A stretch of DNA of 64,000 bases. It comes from Pelodera strongyloides. Its lineage: Eukaryota > Nematoda > Chromadorea > Rhabditida > Rhabditidae. This document shows, piece by piece, positions 22,644-35,000 of the stretch (position 1 is the stretch's first letter; each line of letters opens with the position of its first letter). Under the pieces are notes generated by a model. That model worked only from the letters and a program-made list of their open reading frames with translations, was not told the origin of the DNA and did not search any database. The DNA lies in the NCBI GenBank assembly GCA_036852015.1, contig JAANDG010000472.1:1-64000 (forward strand), written 5' to 3'. A program made the position numbers and the translations under genes.

Positions 22644-24738
22644 ATGGGTCCACTGCTTCTTCTTATTTCTATTCAACCTATTCTATTCTTCGCCGCGCTC
22701 TCGTTTCTGGTAGCACAATGTGGAAAGAAGTTTGTTTTACAGTATATTACATAAGAGTTAAAGCGGTATAACAACCGGTTTTTGTAACCTGTTAAAGCGG
22801 AGAGTTAAGACAAGTCCTGAGTTAGCCATACTCCAAGAGAGTACACTACAAAGAGCCAGACTTGTTTAGACATAAAGGTGTAAGTTCAGTTTATAGGCTA
22901 TGGTCTCGAACCCTTTTTGGTGGTAATGTAAGTGTAAGTTGTTATTCTAAACTCTGCATGGGGTGCCTCTAAACGGTGACTTGTGACCGGCTCTAAGAAT
23001 CTGACGATGGTCTTTCGTTTATTCTCACTCATATTTTATTTGGTAACTTTAACTTCCAAAGAGACAGTTTAATTGCGTATCACCAAATAACTATTATATA
23101 AATTCCAGGAAACCTCATTCGGGAGCGTTATCAAAGCCTCCTCCGCCTAAATCGATGGCTGGTGCTCCTCCGGGAGGTGCACCCCCAGCATCTCCAGCAG
23201 TCCCATCTCCCGACCCCCCCGCCTCCCGGTGTTTTAAAGCGAAATAACGCCGGTTTTGAACCCATATGGGCAAATTCCTTCCCATAGTTGTTCAAGTAAA
23301 TAAAAGTATCGAATATCGGCAGTCGTGCAGTTTGCATACACTATATAGAATACAGCGGTCAGTGTATGTTCAAAACTGGCTATAATACCGCTTAATAGTC
23401 GCTGAGGTTTGTATCTATATCTCATAGTCAGATCGTGACTTAGAAGTCTTCCCTCTGCTTTGCCCAGTTATTATGTCCAGCGTTAGGGTCAGAGGTCAGA
23501 TGGTACTGAGTGCAAGGCTTACTGAGGAAACTCTGAATGTGCGCGGCACTCCCGAGGCAAGCACTGTTACTTGCGTTACAGTAATTCAGAGATGATGCAG
23601 TATCCTTTCAGGCAGTAGGAGAGAAGAAAGAGGGCGAAGGTGAAAAGAAGGAGGGAGAAGGGAAGAGAAGAAGGAGGAGAAAAAGGAGAAGAAGAATGAG
23701 AGAAGAAAAGGAGGAAAAGAAGAGGAGGAAAAGAAAGAGGAGAAAGGAAGAAGAGGGATGAAAAAGAAGGAGGAGAAGGAAGAAGAAGAAGAGAAGAGAA
23801 AGGAGAGAAAGGAGGAGGAAAAGGTAAGGGAGGATACATGTGGAGGAAAAGAGTACTTTTAAGTTATTATAGAAATCGTTAGTAGGCAAACGACGATATA
23901 TAAAATGAAATGGGGAACATATTTTTCGAAAGAAAAATCAAGCATGAGGAGGCAAGAAAATGAACATAAGAGTAAGAAGAAGAGCAAAAGTCGAAGAAGG
24001 AAGGAGAAAAGAAGAAAGACGGTAGGGTTTTGGAATACACACTTTGCGTCTTTGCTATCGGCACCGGCGTTGTGTACAATTCTAGTTGGCGCTCATGTGG
24101 CGCACTATAAAAATGTGCCACAGATGTGCCAACTGGTAGATTTGGCGCTGCTCCAAACCGGCGAACCTGTTTGAGCAGCGCAAGAATCCGCTCTGGCAGC
24201 GTGAAAATTTTTTTTTTGTTTGTACGTTAGGAATAAAAAGAGCAAGAGAGCAAAAAGGAGTCGAAGAAGGAAGGCGCATCAAAGGAAAAGGAAGGCTCCA
24301 AGATGGAGGGATCAAAGAAAGTAAACACCAAGACCACATTATCCATTCCCATCACTGATACGGTAGATGTATGGTACGGTAGGGTAACGGTACGATCAAC
24401 TATATGAACAATTCTACTACCAATGGGGTAAATCCCCTATGGTAGGGTAACTCAGTTTTCAACGTTAGAATTTTCTAGACCACCCCTCCCCCATTTATTG
24501 CGTGTAGTACTCCGTACTTGCACACTAGAGTGTCAAAAATTGCCACTCCATATTATTCAGGATGACAAAAAGGAAGAGGAAAAGAAGGATGAAGAGAAGA
24601 AAGATGATGACAAGAAGGAGGAGGAGGTAAAAGAGACTAATCGTTACATATTTTAGAAAACATGTTAGGAAGTGGTTGTTCATTAAGCTTACCGTAACTC
24701 GTCAAACAAAAGGAAACACATTTCAGGAGAAGAAATAA
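22644..24738 (+). pseudogene. Lys/Glu-rich secreted protein, copy D, broken or misassembled
   Basis: Exon 1 (22644-22729) is intact and carries the same TCGTTTCTGG variant as copy C. From about 23,213 to 24,240 the sequence differs from copy C mainly by scattered one- to three-base deletions, in intron and exon alike (exon 2 end, all of exon 3, exon 4, exon 5 start). Exon 6 (about 24,561-24,626) and the last exon (24727-24738) are intact and match A/B better than C. The indel-only pattern over about 1 kb suggests unpolished reads as much as real decay. Confidence 0.55.
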
Positions 24739-24924
24739 TCTGCTTTACGATATCACCACACCTACACTCACACATACGGAACGGGATAAAATAAACTCAA
24801 TAAATGTACACCATCACTTTCCAGAGCACAATAAACTCCTTTTGTTTTGTTTTTTTGTTTTTTTTTACAAATGGGATATTTCCCATCCATTTCTTTTTCT
24901 TGCTTCTCTTTTTCTGCATTTGTT

Positions 24925-27900
24925 TCATTTTCTATTTTTTCGCGCAGACGTGCATGAGCAATCTTCGAGGTCAGGAACAAGTCTTCCTCGCGGTAGAATT
25001 TGTCCCTGACTACATACAGTCGCATAAATTTAAATATATCAAATAGCAACATACCTGTCCGCAAGGTGTATGGGATATGACTGCAGAGTTCTTTTCCACT
25101 TCAACCATTCGCAAGTTCACCTCGCTCTGAATAGGGAACGAAAGGTTACTCAAGGAGATATCCGCGATAGCTCACCACTCCCCCTCCCTATTCTTCTTCT
25201 ATCCCTCTCCCCTGTCTCGGTCACTCCGTTTCTTGTTCTCCTCTACTGTTTTCTCTCCGCCCCAGAACCTTGTTCAAGCGGTTGTCTGTGACTGCTACAG
25301 GTACACGTCAGAATTATATATCGTGGAAATTGCTGACAATGAGATCATTGGCGTGCAAGCGGCAATGTCACGGCGTTCATGCGGTAAAAAGCGTCCGACC
25401 GTTTGATTTCGGCGTGTAAGGTTGCCCGCCGAAGCCACGCGGCTCGCACGCCAAGTTTCGTCAGTGCGCTACGGATATGAAGATGCTAACCTGCAGGATA
25501 ATATAGTCAATTGGAATGACGAGTTCAATTGTCAGAGTGTACGCCGAGAGGGAATTATTGAACGAAAAATTGTCGTGAATCTAAAAATAGCGGTGGATTT
25601 CGCAGTCCAAAAAAACATGTTGCGCCTATAGTGTGCGACAAGCATGCTATAAGTGCGCACAATGTATACAATTCATGTCCCTTGCAAAATAAAGTGCGAA
25701 GAATATTCGCCGCTCAGCACTTGAGTCTTTTAGGTGCTCGGCACAATAGCGAACACCAGCGAGTGGAAGAACTTTAACTTCCTTGAAAGTATAACGATAA
25801 GCAACTAAATACCTACCTGAAAATGTGGTACAAATGCGTGTGCATTCCCTCCTCTCTTTGTTAAATCTTCGTAACGAATCCTTTCCTCGTTTACTTTTGA
25901 CTCCAATTCGTCGAGTTCATTTCTAAAAGAAGAAAGTATAAAACAAAACAAAATGCTCGGCCGATGTGACCAGCCGTGCGCGGGTATTCAACTCGCGGTG
26001 TTAGTGGTGAGCTAATATTAACCACTGCACCACCGTTATCTTCAGGAATGTAGATAATACTTATCAAATACGCATCCGCCAGGTTAGAACTTTATAATCA
26101 CAATTATGTAAACAAAACATACTTCAGTTGTTGAACCTTGACGTTGACGTTCTGTGTTGGAGCAGGCTGAAATAAATTCGGTCAAATTTATACTTGTATG
26201 TGCAGAGTTGTGGAGAAAGAGGAAACAAGGTTGCGATGAATAGTACGAGGTCGTCGTACTACTCAGGCCATATTCACCACTCCGATTCCCTCGGGGAAAT
26301 TGTCCCTGGGGACAGAAAATAGCATTCTAATGTGAGACACGCAGAGAAAAAGACGGGGACTTCCCCATGGGGAAATGAGTGGTGAATATGGCTTCATCAA
26401 TATGCGGAAACTGATAGGAAAACTGTATAGTTAGTTGGCCATTCGAACCAGTCATCACTACTTTAGCTATCCACTAGACTTCGAAAGTAAGAATATTTTA
26501 TGTGAAACAACCGTACCCTTCCCGTCTCTGTCGCAATTCCGTCTCCGCCTAGTGGGGAACTACTCAGTGCGAACAGCCATCCTGTGTACGTGCACACTGA
26601 AACAAACATTCTTATTAATATTCTCCCCTTTTTTTGCCTCTTTCCTCAGTTTCTGGATCTCAATTTATTTTTCACGAGTTCTACCTACACTAATACTTAC
26701 AATAAGACTGACCTATAATTTCGTCTACCCCTTCATCAGACACACGCCCGCAACCGATTCCAGTTATACTTTCCTCGCATTGCTGAAAAAGAACTACATT
26801 CTTTCCTATATTCAATTATACACAAAGTAAAATGACGAATTTGAAGCGACTGCCTTCTTTTAATAAAGAAAGATACGATTCAAAGATGCACAGTAGCATC
26901 GTAGCATGTAAGATACCAAAGGTTCCCTACATACAACATACTACATATTGATCTTCCCTTTAATTATATTTACCGTGTTCGCAGTTTAGAACAGTGAGTT
27001 CCAGTTCCCACTACCGCTTACAGTGTACCCTAACGCACATGGTAACGAGAAAAAAACGCAAATCAACATCAAGGTCAAGAAACTAAACAAACAATCCTAA
27101 TAAATGTTTACAGGCCTTTATTAGACCTTCAGTAAATTCAGTGAAATCCAACTCACATAGCTCTGTTTAAATGCAGCTTTATCCGTCTCGTCCACGGTGT
27201 AAATCTCAATCATTCCGTCCTCTTTACCGATTATAATGTCCGAAGTGGTGTTCCCAGTCAGTGGATAACAGGTGATACACGTGATTGCTAAACATATCAT
27301 AATGGTACATAGTAGTACTCCTTTCCATTTACAAAATACATGCTGGAAGAGTGCCTTCGACGAAAACTAATTGTTTCCTTGAGCTCACGAAAATTTATCG
27401 AGAACTTTAGAAAGATATGAAACAACGGAAGCAAAGACCTTTGATTAACAAAATGACATTTTCGTATTTTCCCAACGGATGGAATCAGATACTGTAACTT
27501 TATTTAAAAAGTTTCTTAACTAGATTAGACACTTGATAGATTATAGATGACTTGCAGACCCTTAAAAATAAATAAATTACCGCTGGCAGATTGTGTATTA
27601 ATCTCCCATATAACTGTTCCCTTCTTCGGAGGGGCTTCCGCCAGTCCCAGATGCCCATTTTTGGTCCCATAGAGCAACAACTGCTTATTGTAACCTGGAA
27701 TATGTATACTGTAGAAACCTGAGTCCTATTACGCAACATCGGATAACTAAAAAATGGATGAAACAACCCATAAACTGCTATACTCACTAAATAATTCAAA
27801 ATATTTGATAAAAATTTAAAGCGAAATACGGGCCGGTTTTTGAAACACATCGAGTACACCAGCATTCACTTATGCATAAATACGTAAGAATTCAGTTTTC

Positions 27901-30748
27901 CGAGCTGCGTTTCAAAAACCGTCCGGTATTCGCTTTTAATTTTTATAATGGAAAAACTACTGACCTCCATCACCCATGAACAAATAGAGTGTGTAGGGCA
28001 CGCTGTTGAGTGGAATAGAGTAGTCAACTGCTGAATTCTCGACGACCTGAACAAAAAGGCAATTAGATTTGTCAGATTAGATGAGACCACAAGGCAGTAT
28101 AAACTATAAACAATGTTATGCTACGGTATGTTATATTACTCCCAAAAGTTTCTTTTCGAATCTAGGAATACTAGTACCATGTACGGTACCATCTCTCACC
28201 ATTTATTTGTTTTGTACACATGTTATGATGGCTATATCTTTCCACCTTTACTCAGCCTTAGCACAAGTTGCGGCGTATAATTTTATAACATTGGTTGTCA
28301 AGGATGCTTGATAATGAAGGAAAATAAAAGGGGTTATGGTATACCTTGAGCGAAGCGTCGTTAGATGCTATAATCGAGGTGAATCCCCTGCCAGCCCATG
28401 CTCCTCCAGTGGACAGACTCACCACGTCATGAATGTCCTCGGAAAGAAGAACGTACTGGAAGGAATAGAGGCATACATTGAATAATTGAGGCAACGTTCA
28501 TAACCAAATATTTCGTGAATCGTTTATATACGTTAAAGCGAAATGCAGGCCGGTTTTTGAAACGGGTCGCGGGCACCGTCATTTTTATAGATCATATGCA
28601 AATCAGAATAATTTTTCGTCAACATGTAACGTAAGTACATAAGCATGCAGTTGTCTACGGTACGTTTCAAAAACCGGCCGTTATTTCGCTTTAAGGTACA
28701 TTGGATATTACAGGTTTGGGAGATCTACACTACGACATAATTGGGATGACATTCGCATTCGGAAAGTGGCTCAAGTCCTGCTGATCATTCAAATGCAAAC
28801 TCACATTTGCCTCAACACAGTCATGGAAGTGATAGTAGGTCTTCCTCCCACACATCACCAATTCAACACCATAAATGTACCTAAAAATGCCAAATTACGT
28901 GCGTTTCTTTTGAAAAATGGTACAGAAAAGTAGTACTGAACCAATTCCATGTTAGTATTTCGTGTTGGCAGAGGGAATTGGTAGTGAATTCTAAAACAAT
29001 CTTTCCGCTCGTGAAATTCCGAGGCCGCGCGGTAGTATTTTTCAGTCAAGGGTGCGTGACGAAAAATGGCGGCCGTATAACTCGCGCCAACTGAAAATGC
29101 ACATCTGCTGCGCGATACGTGTGGACCGCCGCTCTCCGCGCCCCGATGGCAAAGCTAACTTACATTTTGTTGGCAGGTTCGGCCATGTTGGTGTCAAATG
29201 CGAAGAATTGCTTCCCTTTCTTGCTGATTCCCCGGACTCCATTATCTGCCGAAATGAATACCTAAAGAAGTTAATTTTTATCTGAAATTTTCGCAGATAT
29301 TATGAAATGTGGTCTTTTCATTAATTAGACCGAAAGAATTTCAATTTTTGGTCTAGGACCAAATTCAGGGTGAAAACTGGAAAAAAGAGCTCTCGGATCA
29401 AACCCAAACTATGTTAGCGCTATCGCGCTAACAAAGGATTTGAAGAGCCATACTGAAACGCTGACTGCACAAAAAGTGGCGGGCGAGAGGACTGCCGCGC
29501 GACGATACCCAGCACAAATGTGTCTAATTTGGTGAAATATTTTTTATCATGCATGTATTTTGGTAGAACGTCTAGTGGTCTAGTATCATTTACCTTACTC
29601 TTTTATAGCAGTTATAATAATATTAAGCAGCAAAATGTGATGGCTTTCAACTTACTTTATCCATAATTGTGCCGAGTGCTCCTCCTAGGCACAATGATTC
29701 CACTGGCGCGCCAGGAAGTGTTTTATACACTATCTGAACTATTTTCGCTTTATAATTGTAATAATCTAATATACTTTTTTTATGTGTACCGTTTAGTAAT
29801 GCTCGTTTTGTATAATAAAATGTTACAACAAAACGTTGCACGTTACTGTTTATTACATTAGAGGCATTAGTGATGGTAGCGCAGCAAAGTAAGTAATATC
29901 AATGAAAACCGTGACCTATACTATTTTACAACATGTACTACAATTCTGAAAGAAAACCTGAGTATCATTGTGCTTTCTGCATAGACAAATAACACAACCA
30001 TTCTGACTTCCGACCACAATCTGAAAGAAAAAGTAGTGAAATGATTCGAAGTAGAACATTTCCATTATTACACTGCATGCTCTTTCTTTGTTTATTTATT
30101 TATATTGTCTTCCAATAAACCATATTATTATTTGAGGAGTCAGAGAGTAGGCGCGGCCACGGGCGCGCCGTGTGCACCTGATGGACAGTTTCAGCCTTCG
30201 CACATGTAAAGTCGCGCCTCGTCAAAATGCGCGCAATAATAAGCGCAAATGAACACCTTTTCTAACACGTCTAGCTCCTCCCGCCCACCAGCGTACCATA
30301 GGATCCCGCACAAATGACCATTGGAAAATGCTTACCTTATCAAGTCCCCTCCCTTTCTTTCGCTCTGCAATTCTGTCCACAGGAACCACCTGGAATTTAC
30401 TTACTATTTCAAATAACACAAAATAAACGTTTTAGAGATTTCAGAAGATCATATGACCTAACATCTAGTGTTTACATGTCTAGATGACGGTTGATAACTT
30501 TTCATAAAAAGAAACGAAATGCGTATATCTTTCTTCGTTAGATTGAGGTGTTTCATTAATATGTATCCAAGGATTAGATTAGACATGTAAGTTAGGGTAA
30601 TTGCAGAACTCAAAAAAATAAGCCGGCACAGAAGACTCGTCTTTGTATAGTAAAACAAAATAATTAATACCTTCATGCATCCCCGATTCGTTGTGCCAAC
30701 TTGTGCAAAATCCGTGCGTACAAGTGGTATATCCCCAATCATCATCAT
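24925..30748 (-). CDS. BBS7: BBS7 (BBSome subunit), copy 2, C-terminally truncated
   Basis: Same 17-exon structure as copy 1. Start 30748, first exon 30671-30748; last exon 24925-25005 ends in TGA. Each exon checked by eye keeps its frame and splice sites, and many coding differences from copy 1 are third-position changes (for example the GTIMDK exon and the YVLLSEDIHD exon). The propeller, coiled coil and GAE start are present; the C-terminal third is absent exactly as in copy 1, with the same unrelated tail, so the truncation preceded the duplication. TTTCAG lies 2 nt upstream of the ATG. Its 3' end faces Lys/Glu copy D. Whether it is expressed cannot be told from sequence; two open copies favour recency or retained function over old pseudogenes. 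Confidence 0.72.
25970..26042 (-). repeat. tRNA-like sequence in BBS7 copy 2
   Basis: Counterpart of 13135-13215 with the same GCAGTGGTTA and GAGTTGAATACCC blocks. It predates the duplication. Confidence 0.35.
26267..26392. mobile_element. 126-bp MITE, TTCACCAC-ended family
   Basis: GCCATATTCACCACTC / GAGTGGTGAATATGGC are perfect inverted ends. Present in intron 12 of BBS7 copy 2 and absent from the aligned intron of copy 1, so it differs between units. Confidence 0.7.
27816..27938. repeat. TTAAAGCG-family palindromic element
   Basis: Copy 2 counterpart of 14971-15091 with small differences (CCGTCCGG in the right arm). Confidence 0.6.
28533..28694. repeat. TTAAAGCG-family palindromic element
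   Basis: Copy 2 counterpart of 15760-15927. TTAAAGCGAAATGCAGGCCG at the left; ACCGGCCGTTATTTCGCTTT at the right. Confidence 0.65.
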
Positions 30749-32028
30749 GACTGAAATTTAGTAACTCAAACTAGAAAAAAAATACATACAAAAAAAAGAA
30801 GAAAAATTAGCAATTGAAATTTGAAAACATTGAACTGTGGACTACAATATATTTGCTGAATCTTTCATCTTTCATCACATTGGGTCCACATTATAGCGTT
30901 AATAAATATTTAATTTTCATAATACTCTTCGAGAGAGCGCAACGCCGCTAAAGCCCTAAAGCTACGTGAAAAGGAAAGAACTGAAATTGTAAAATAATAT
31001 ATTTCCTCGAGTTACACAACACTTGGCCGGACATAAGGCTTATTCAAGGAAAGCTTATTTAGCTTTGTAGTTTTATAAAAATACATATATTTGAAGTTAA
31101 ACTAAAATGTTATAATAAGGACAAGCAAACTATGAAATGAGGATTGTTTGGCTAGAGAGCCGGCATCAATTGCTTCACCATGGTTACGAAGTTACGCTAC
31201 TATGGGGCCACCCACCCCGTCTCACCCGGGTCAGGCTCGTAATAATCAGAACTTGAAATAAGTAAACAGCACACTGAGAGCCGATGAGTTGCGCGCCGCA
31301 CCATTTCGGGAAACAAAATGCGCGCGGAATAGAAATGGTGCGCAAAATGCTTTCCTTCATTGCATTCTCTTCATTTGCTTAATCTCTATAACGAAGAACC
31401 ATTTGAAAGAACGTTCCTTGCAAAATTCTAAGGCTCAACCCGGATATTAATGAATTCATATCTCATATCACATGAACAGATCGACAATGAGAGTTGGCGT
31501 CAGAGCTAAAAGCAGCAGACTATTGCGATTTCAAAGTATTCTAGAATCTACCGTATTTTGGAATTAAACTAGAATATTTTTTTTTGCTTTCTAAAATTAG
31601 CCATTCACGTTTAGTTCCAAATGCAACCACATGTTTTTTTGGCATACTTGGACTAAATGTATCACGGAAGCATGATTTTATCAAGTGAAACGTAGAATGA
31701 GAAAGCACAGAGTCTATTCCACACGTATAAATAAGTAATAAAACGCCTTCAACTTCCGTTTAAACTTCATTTCTACTCGTTTCCTGTGGCGATCTTTAAC
31801 AGGTTAATAAAAGGAAAAGTTCTAACTTCCTTAAGCATATTTTGTCATTTTTATAATTCCATAAGCAAAATTTCTATTAGATAGTATTATTTACATTCTC
31901 AATCACTTGAGGTATACCGAGCTTGATTGTCCAAAAGGACAATCAAGCTATCATAGATCTGTTTAGATCTGATCCAAAGAATAGAAGCCAGGTTTAAGCA
32001 TCCTTTTAAATAAACATTTAAACTTCAG
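30749..32028. other. Intergenic region upstream of BBS7 copy 2 and the Kelch gene
   Basis: Divergent promoter region. Duplicated sequence extends to about 31,231; the rest is single copy here. A perfect short hairpin (AGCTTGATTGTCC, loop AAAA, complement) lies at 31919-31948. No other gene seen. Confidence 0.5.
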
Positions 32029-35000
32029 ATGGAGGACATGCTGGAGTGGGAGGGCACTGAACCCCAACAACACATGGTTACGGTGCTCACTTCTGATGGG
32101 ATTGAGGTGAGAAGTGTAAAGTTATCACTGTGAGCCGCGTCGTTGCGGCGCACAGGAGGCGCGCAATTCGCGCACAACACGCGAGTTACTATCCACTTGA
32201 CGCGGTGTGTCAAGATCATCGGAGAAAACTGACGACGAATTCTCCTAAATTTACATGAAGGAAACAGGGACCGGACTCTACGGAGAAAGACTGTCACCTC
32301 ATTTTCCAACATGTTATGATCTCAATGTTAGCCATAGTTACAGTCGCATGTACATGTGACGACATTTCATGCTGCTGAGTCCTCCGAAGGCCGGTCATAT
32401 ACCAGCATTGCAAGCAGCGTCGTCGCGGCGTGCATTATGCTTACCGCACACGCGCAAGTAACTTTCCATTTCCACCCAGAGCAAAACACATTTCTATTCA
32501 GATGTGTCTAAATCGCGACTCTCTGGAGCAATGTTCCCTATTCTTTCGCACACTTTTCAACTCAAATTTTCTCGATTCACGGTCTCAGACAATTATGTAA
32601 GTTTTTTCTTCTTTTTTTTTACCCAAGCAGTTTGTCGTAACTACGTTTCAACGACAGTCACACCCAAGGTACTATGAAGCGTCAGGAAGGAAGAGAAGGC
32701 CATATTAGAGAAAAGAAGAAAAAAGGGAAGAGATGCGAAGATAACTACAGTATATAAGCCAGCACAAGTTTATTGTTTATTCCCCAAGAGTATTTGCTCC
32801 AAATATGACTCAACCGATAGACTTAAAGCGAAATGCTAGCCTCTTTGGAAAATTTGCATATGATAAGCAAATCCTATGTATCCTATGCTAATTTTGTACG
32901 ATTGCCGTGGACGATCGTACAAAATTAGCATAGGATACATAGGATTTGCGTATCATATGCAAATTTTCTAAAGGGGCTAGCATTTCGCTTTAAGCGACCG
33001 TCAACTTTATTCACTTATTTGTATATGTATTCAATAAACCATTATAACCAAGGACTTAAACCGCGCATGGTGCACCGTCCGGGAATCAAACCCGGGCCGT
33101 CCGCGTGGCAGGCGAGCATTCTACCACTGAAAATTTCCTCTACGACCGAATCTGGTTAGATTAGAGAATTACTTGCTGCATCCTTGATTAATAACTTAAT
33201 TATTCTCCCCATCTTTTAGATTATCAACAGTCAGTTCAAGTGAAATGGAGGAATGTCTCACATTGATGCGACTTCTCCACGAACATACACTACCGAACAT
33301 CTCCGTACAGACGGCATGCAGTGTGAGTTCAACTATCCCTTAGGCACCGAGATAGCGCACATGCCGCGCACTCATGGCGCATCTACCGCGAACTAGTGGT
33401 CCACATTGGCCTACCGCGGCCCTCCATAAGTATGTCACATGTTTTCGCCGCAGATGTTCGTGTTAGAAGCGCTGTGCACGTGTGGACAGCTATGGTCCCA
33501 AAATCAAATTGATTTCTCTAGAGGGTACCAAACAATTTGGTTCTCCTTGTAATAACAGTCGTTGTAAAATTTGTCCTCTTATTTCCTTTGAATACATTAT
33601 TCAAAGCAACTCAACGAACTATTTTTCCCATACCTTTACCACTGATTCTTCTAATTGTAACACTTCTGGTATTGTGTATTGTGTGACATGTGCAAATTGC
33701 CGCATTCAGTATGTAGGAGAAAGTAAAAGGTCCCTTAAGAATAGGTTCAGTCAGCATAGGTACCTTTTAAAGAAAAACTCCACTGATACTATCCTATACA
33801 GGCATTTTACTGAATGTCAGCAAAATTGTGAGACAAAATCCTTCATTATACATATTCTTGATAGCCATAGTGAGAATAAAGATAATAATATTAGAAAATC
33901 TAAAGAACTATTCTGGATTAAACTTCTCAATACTGCATATCCATATGGCCTCAATGATAACATAAAAGGTTACGGTATTATTACAGATACTTCCAAAAAA
34001 GGTCTGGGTAACAATTCACTTCCGTACTATTCTCTTAAAATTTACAGACCTCCTAAAAATAGAGGTAACAGAAAACGTCCAAAACGTAACTCTAATCGGG
34101 TTCTTCCTGACTTGTCAATTGAACAGTGTCCTAATAAGCTTAGTATTCTCTACAGTTCTCTTCCCAAAAAGTCCAAAAGACTGCTTATCCATAAATATTA
34201 TCATACTGACAATAGTTTCGAATTCAGACGTAATGTTGAGGCTATTTGTGGTAATCTTTCAATAACTTATCAGTTAAAACCTGGCCGTAACACTGATTCT
34301 CATAAATGTGACTTTGATATACATATACCTTTCGTTGAATCTCATTCACCATCTACAAATCTTAACTATTTCTTCAAAAAATCAATAACTACCTTTTTCC
34401 AAAATAACTCTATTTCTTATAAGTTCTTACCATGTGTACGCTTTTTATCTAATTACAGTATCCCACTTGGTCCTAAATTGTTCAACTATAAATCTATCGT
34501 TTCTTCATACGATTCGTCTAATATTAGGTGTAATTGCTCTAAATTTATTACTTATTGTAAACCTAAAGAATTAATTGCTTATGGAAACAATCTGCATATT
34601 ATCTCAGGTAACAGCGAAATATTTAAAAGTGAATATCCTAATGCTTCAGTTCTGTTATCTAAAGGCACAAAATTCAGGTGTCCGTTCAGTCCCTCTATGT
34701 TCAAAGAAAACCTACAGTCAAGCATTAAAGAACTTTTAAAAAAACTTACTTCTCATTTTACTAAAAATCAAATTTCGATTACAAATATGAATTTCAATAC
34801 ATTGTTCCAGGAACTTAACTCCTTTGAATATTGTCATTCTTCTTCAAGATTTAAAGATCATTTTAAAGAAATTCGTTCTATACAAAATATGTTTGTCATC
34901 ACTTGTGTCGATAAAGCTTCAACCAACTTTTGTTACTCATGCCCCATCTTATATCAAAGTTTCCTTCACAATGAACTGGGAATAGGTAACTACTCTAACC

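Larger units (their letters stand above)
19031..25543. repeat. 3,257-bp internal tandem duplication (copies C and D)
   Basis: GTCTGATTATATCATATCAT occurs at 19,031 and again at 22,288. At 22,287/22,288 the sequence passes directly from inside a BBS7 exon (GAGTTCAATTGT) to the start of the repeat, which fixes the junction. The second copy runs from 22,288 through the equivalent point near 25,543 and on into intact BBS7. Confidence 0.8.
7563..31231. repeat. Large tandem duplication (two units)
   Basis: Unit 1, about 7,563-18,344, and unit 2, about 18,964-31,231, carry the same order: Lys/Glu gene (+), BBS7 (-), and a BBS7 upstream flank ending near a CCCGGGTCA block. Unit 2 contains an additional 3,257-bp internal repeat of the Lys/Glu gene. 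Unit-specific insertions (8248-9316 and 10753-11576 in unit 1; 26267-26392 and about 29273-29437 in unit 2) are later events or losses. A partial third unit (copy A) lies at the left edge. Confidence 0.75.

Noticed and set aside
32025..32312. 95-codon minus-strand frame over the first Kelch exon
   Set aside because: It overlaps a well-supported + strand BTB exon and has no recognisable protein features.
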